Assembly: GCA_938017675.1 (NCBI GenBank)
Contig: CALIJB010000021.1
Span: 1-14,738, forward strand
Length of the DNA stretch: 14,738 bases
Direction: 5' to 3'
Origin: an uncultured Candidatus Saccharibacteria bacterium
GTDB lineage: Bacteria > Patescibacteriota > Saccharimonadia > Saccharimonadales > Saccharimonadaceae
Shown here: one piece after another, positions 13,239 to 14,738 of the stretch
Position numbering within the stretch: the stretch's first letter is position 1
Layout: each line of letters starts with the position of its first letter
Notes under the pieces: model-generated
The model's database searches: none
What the model was told of the DNA's origin: nothing
The model's input: only the letters and a program-made list of their open reading frames with translations
Position numbers and translations under genes: made by a program

Positions 13239-14090
13239 ATGGCGGCTAAGCGTAAGTTTCGCGACCAAATCCTGCACAAAATGCTGCATGTCCCCTATCG
13301 GCTGCGTGTCCGTTATAAACGTTTGCGGCGGCCATTCGCGGTGACTTATGTCTTTGTTCACGGTCTGGCGGATACTGGTGAGTTGTGGCGGCCTTTTATC
13401 GAGAATGTGCCAGCTAATTGCAACTATATCGTAGTTGATTTGTTGGGCCACGGCGATTCTTATCTGGCGCAAACACGGCGGATGTACAGTGCCCGCGAAC
13501 AAGCCCGCCACCTGCTGGCTACCTGCTTGACGAATGGTTTGAGCGGTCCGGTAGTGCTGGTCGGACATTCGTTTGGCTCGCTGGTGGCGATCGAGTTCGC
13601 TAGTATGTATAAGGGTATTGTTAAGTGCTGTATCTTGGTGGCGCCGCCAATTTATCGTGATAGCTCTCAGACAGGCGCGGCGCGATTACGCCAGGACAAT
13701 CTACTGCGCGAAATCTATCGCCAAGCGCTCAAAACGCCAAAGGCAGTGGTGGCTGGCTACGACCTGTATTCTAAGCTGGGACTAGCTGGCTTCTCAGAAA
13801 CGCAGCTGACCCAGGATAATTTTAGCGCCTTTCACGATACGCTACTGGCGGGTATTATCAGCCAAAATGCTAGCCGCAAATTGGCCGAAACACGCATCGA
13901 CACCGATATTATATATGGCAAACTAGACCCGTTTATCGTCGAAAAGAATCTAAAGCACATTGCCGAAAAGAATCAGCGAGTTACGCTGCATTCGCTAACT
14001 ACCGCCACCCACGCCATCCGCCAGCGCACAAGCAAAGTTATCGTTAGTTGTATGAGGAGGGCTATCAAGCCAGAATCTGCTGTGAAATAG
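13239..14090 (+). CDS. Alpha/beta hydrolase
   Basis: A 283-residue cytoplasmic protein with the alpha/beta hydrolase fold. The oxyanion strand-loop is FVHGLADTG (39-47). The nucleophile elbow GHSFGS gives Ser111, and the acid and base are probably Asp230 (IIYGKLDPF) and His258 (TTATHAIR), completing a catalytic triad. A DLLGHGDS stretch (67-74) is also typical. The basic N-terminal 30 residues (KRKFRDQILHKMLH, VRYKRLRR) precede the fold and may bind a membrane or partner. The ATG is six bases after the htpX stop, with at best a weak ribosome-binding site, so it is read from the htpX promoter. The substrate is unknown; esterase, lipase or peptidase activity is possible. Confidence 0.85.
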   Translation: MAAKRKFRDQILHKMLHVPYRLRVRYKRLRRPFAVTYVFVHGLADTGELWRPFIENVPANCNYIVVDLLGHGDSYLAQTRRMYSAREQARHLLATCLTNGLSGPVVLVGHSFGSLVAIEFASMYKGIVKCCILVAPPIYRDSSQTGAARLRQDNLLREIYRQALKTPKAVVAGYDLYSKLGLAGFSETQLTQDNFSAFHDTLLAGIISQNASRKLAETRIDTDIIYGKLDPFIVEKNLKHIAEKNQRVTLHSLTTATHAIRQRTSKVIVSCMRRAIKPESAVK

Positions 14091-14145
14091 CCTATTGCAC
14101 ATTGTTACAATAAGCAGCCTACTGCAGAAAGTAAAGTGGTATTAA

Positions 14146-14738
14146 TTATTGTTGTAAGTATGCCGAAATCTTCGCTTTGGCAGTATCAACCGATTCATTG
14201 GACGGAATCATCACGTAAAGCGGCGTACCGCTGTAGCTGTAAGTTGGCTCCATGGCGCCTGCGCCGTCGACGTTAGTCGATTCGACTTTCCATGGATGAA
14301 TATCGTCAAGCTGTTTGCGGATGATCGCCTTGATCGACTGTTCGGATAAATCCGTCTCGATGGAGTTGCGGATAGTATCGACAATCTGCGGTAATTTCAC
14401 GGCGTTTTCGGTACGCGACAACTTGGCGATAATCGCCTCGATAACGTGCTGCTGGTTGCGCCCGCGCTGGCGATCGCCTTCTTGGAAGCTGTAACGTTCA
14501 CGCGAAAACTCCAGAGCCTGCTTGCTATTCAGCGTATTATAACCCTTATGATAAGACTTAAAATCGTAGTCCGAATAAGCCTCAATCGGACCGATAGCGT
14601 CGATCAGAGTTACCAGAGAAGTGAAATTGATGCGAATATAGTGCTGGATATTAATACTATACAAATCCTCCAGCGTTTTCACTGACATATCAACGCCGTA
14701 CACCCCGGCATGCGTCAGCTTATCGCGCAAGCCAGTCG
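14146..14738 (-). CDS. LytR-CpsA-Psr (LCP) family protein, 5' end outside the window (partial)
   Basis: LCP proteins are membrane-anchored enzymes on the outer face of the cytoplasmic membrane that transfer glycopolymers to peptidoglycan. The visible 197 codons cover the second half of the LCP domain: LRDKLTHAGVYG, then the YYSIN-like LYSINIQHYIRINF region, LIDAIGPIEA, and ALEFSRERYSFQEGDRQRGR with the arginines expected to bind the lipid pyrophosphate. The C-terminus, PLYVMIPSNESVDTAKAKI, is complete, ending at TAA 14146-14148. The frame is open to the right edge (the TTG at 14730 is an internal leucine, not a start), so the membrane anchor and first half are missing. It is convergent with the hydrolase gene, 55 bases apart. 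Confidence 0.88.
   Translation of the reverse strand, partial: TGLRDKLTHAGVYGVDMSVKTLEDLYSINIQHYIRINFTSLVTLIDAIGPIEAYSDYDFKSYHKGYNTLNSKQALEFSRERYSFQEGDRQRGRNQQHVIEAIIAKLSRTENAVKLPQIVDTIRNSIETDLSEQSIKAIIRKQLDDIHPWKVESTNVDGAGAMEPTYSYSGTPLYVMIPSNESVDTAKAKISAYLQQ

Overview
The window looks like a slice of a Candidatus Saccharibacteria (TM7) or related Patescibacteria chromosome. This is inferred from compact gene packing, many genes without a Shine-Dalgarno site but with an extended -10 box directly before the start codon, and the mix of families. The standard bacterial code is used: TGA ends the partial CobW-family gene at the left edge, at the place where its paralogue ends with TAA. No tRNA, rRNA, CRISPR array or transposase was recognised.

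Left part (1-5241): metal-handling genes and one translation gene. The window opens with the last 33 codons of a COG0523/CobW-type GTPase. A 54-codon helical ORF is translationally coupled to it, followed in the same frame, after one TGA, by a 115-codon ORF. Facing these is a two-gene minus-strand operon: a DUF318/ArsP-type permease and its usual partner, a TIGR03943 membrane protein. A DUF475/TerC-superfamily membrane protein is divergent from the permease. Next comes peptidyl-tRNA hydrolase (pth), divergent from a second, complete COG0523 GTPase. Together these suggest metal-ion transport or homeostasis beside a housekeeping gene.

Middle (5242-7888): a foreign-looking islet holds one small putative lipoprotein of a phage-like type. 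It has C-ending codons and a strong Shine-Dalgarno site, and non-coding DNA dense in inverted repeats lies on both sides. It is followed by der (two-GTPase-domain ribosome assembly factor) and a small two-helix membrane protein.

Right part (7936-14738): a minus-strand run encodes a membrane PAS histidine kinase, a response regulator whose receiver domain carries a roughly 390-residue Ala/Pro-rich tail in place of a DNA-binding domain, and an RsuA/RluB-type pseudouridine synthase. Divergent from the kinase is an htpX - alpha/beta hydrolase pair; htpX has a PhoB/OmpR-like tandem repeat in its promoter. The window ends inside a LytR-CpsA-Psr cell-wall gene.

Points of most interest: the kinase and regulator with long disordered tails, the phage-like islet with nested inverted repeats, the near-leaderless promoters including two very compact divergent pairs, and the in-frame TGA at 261-263.
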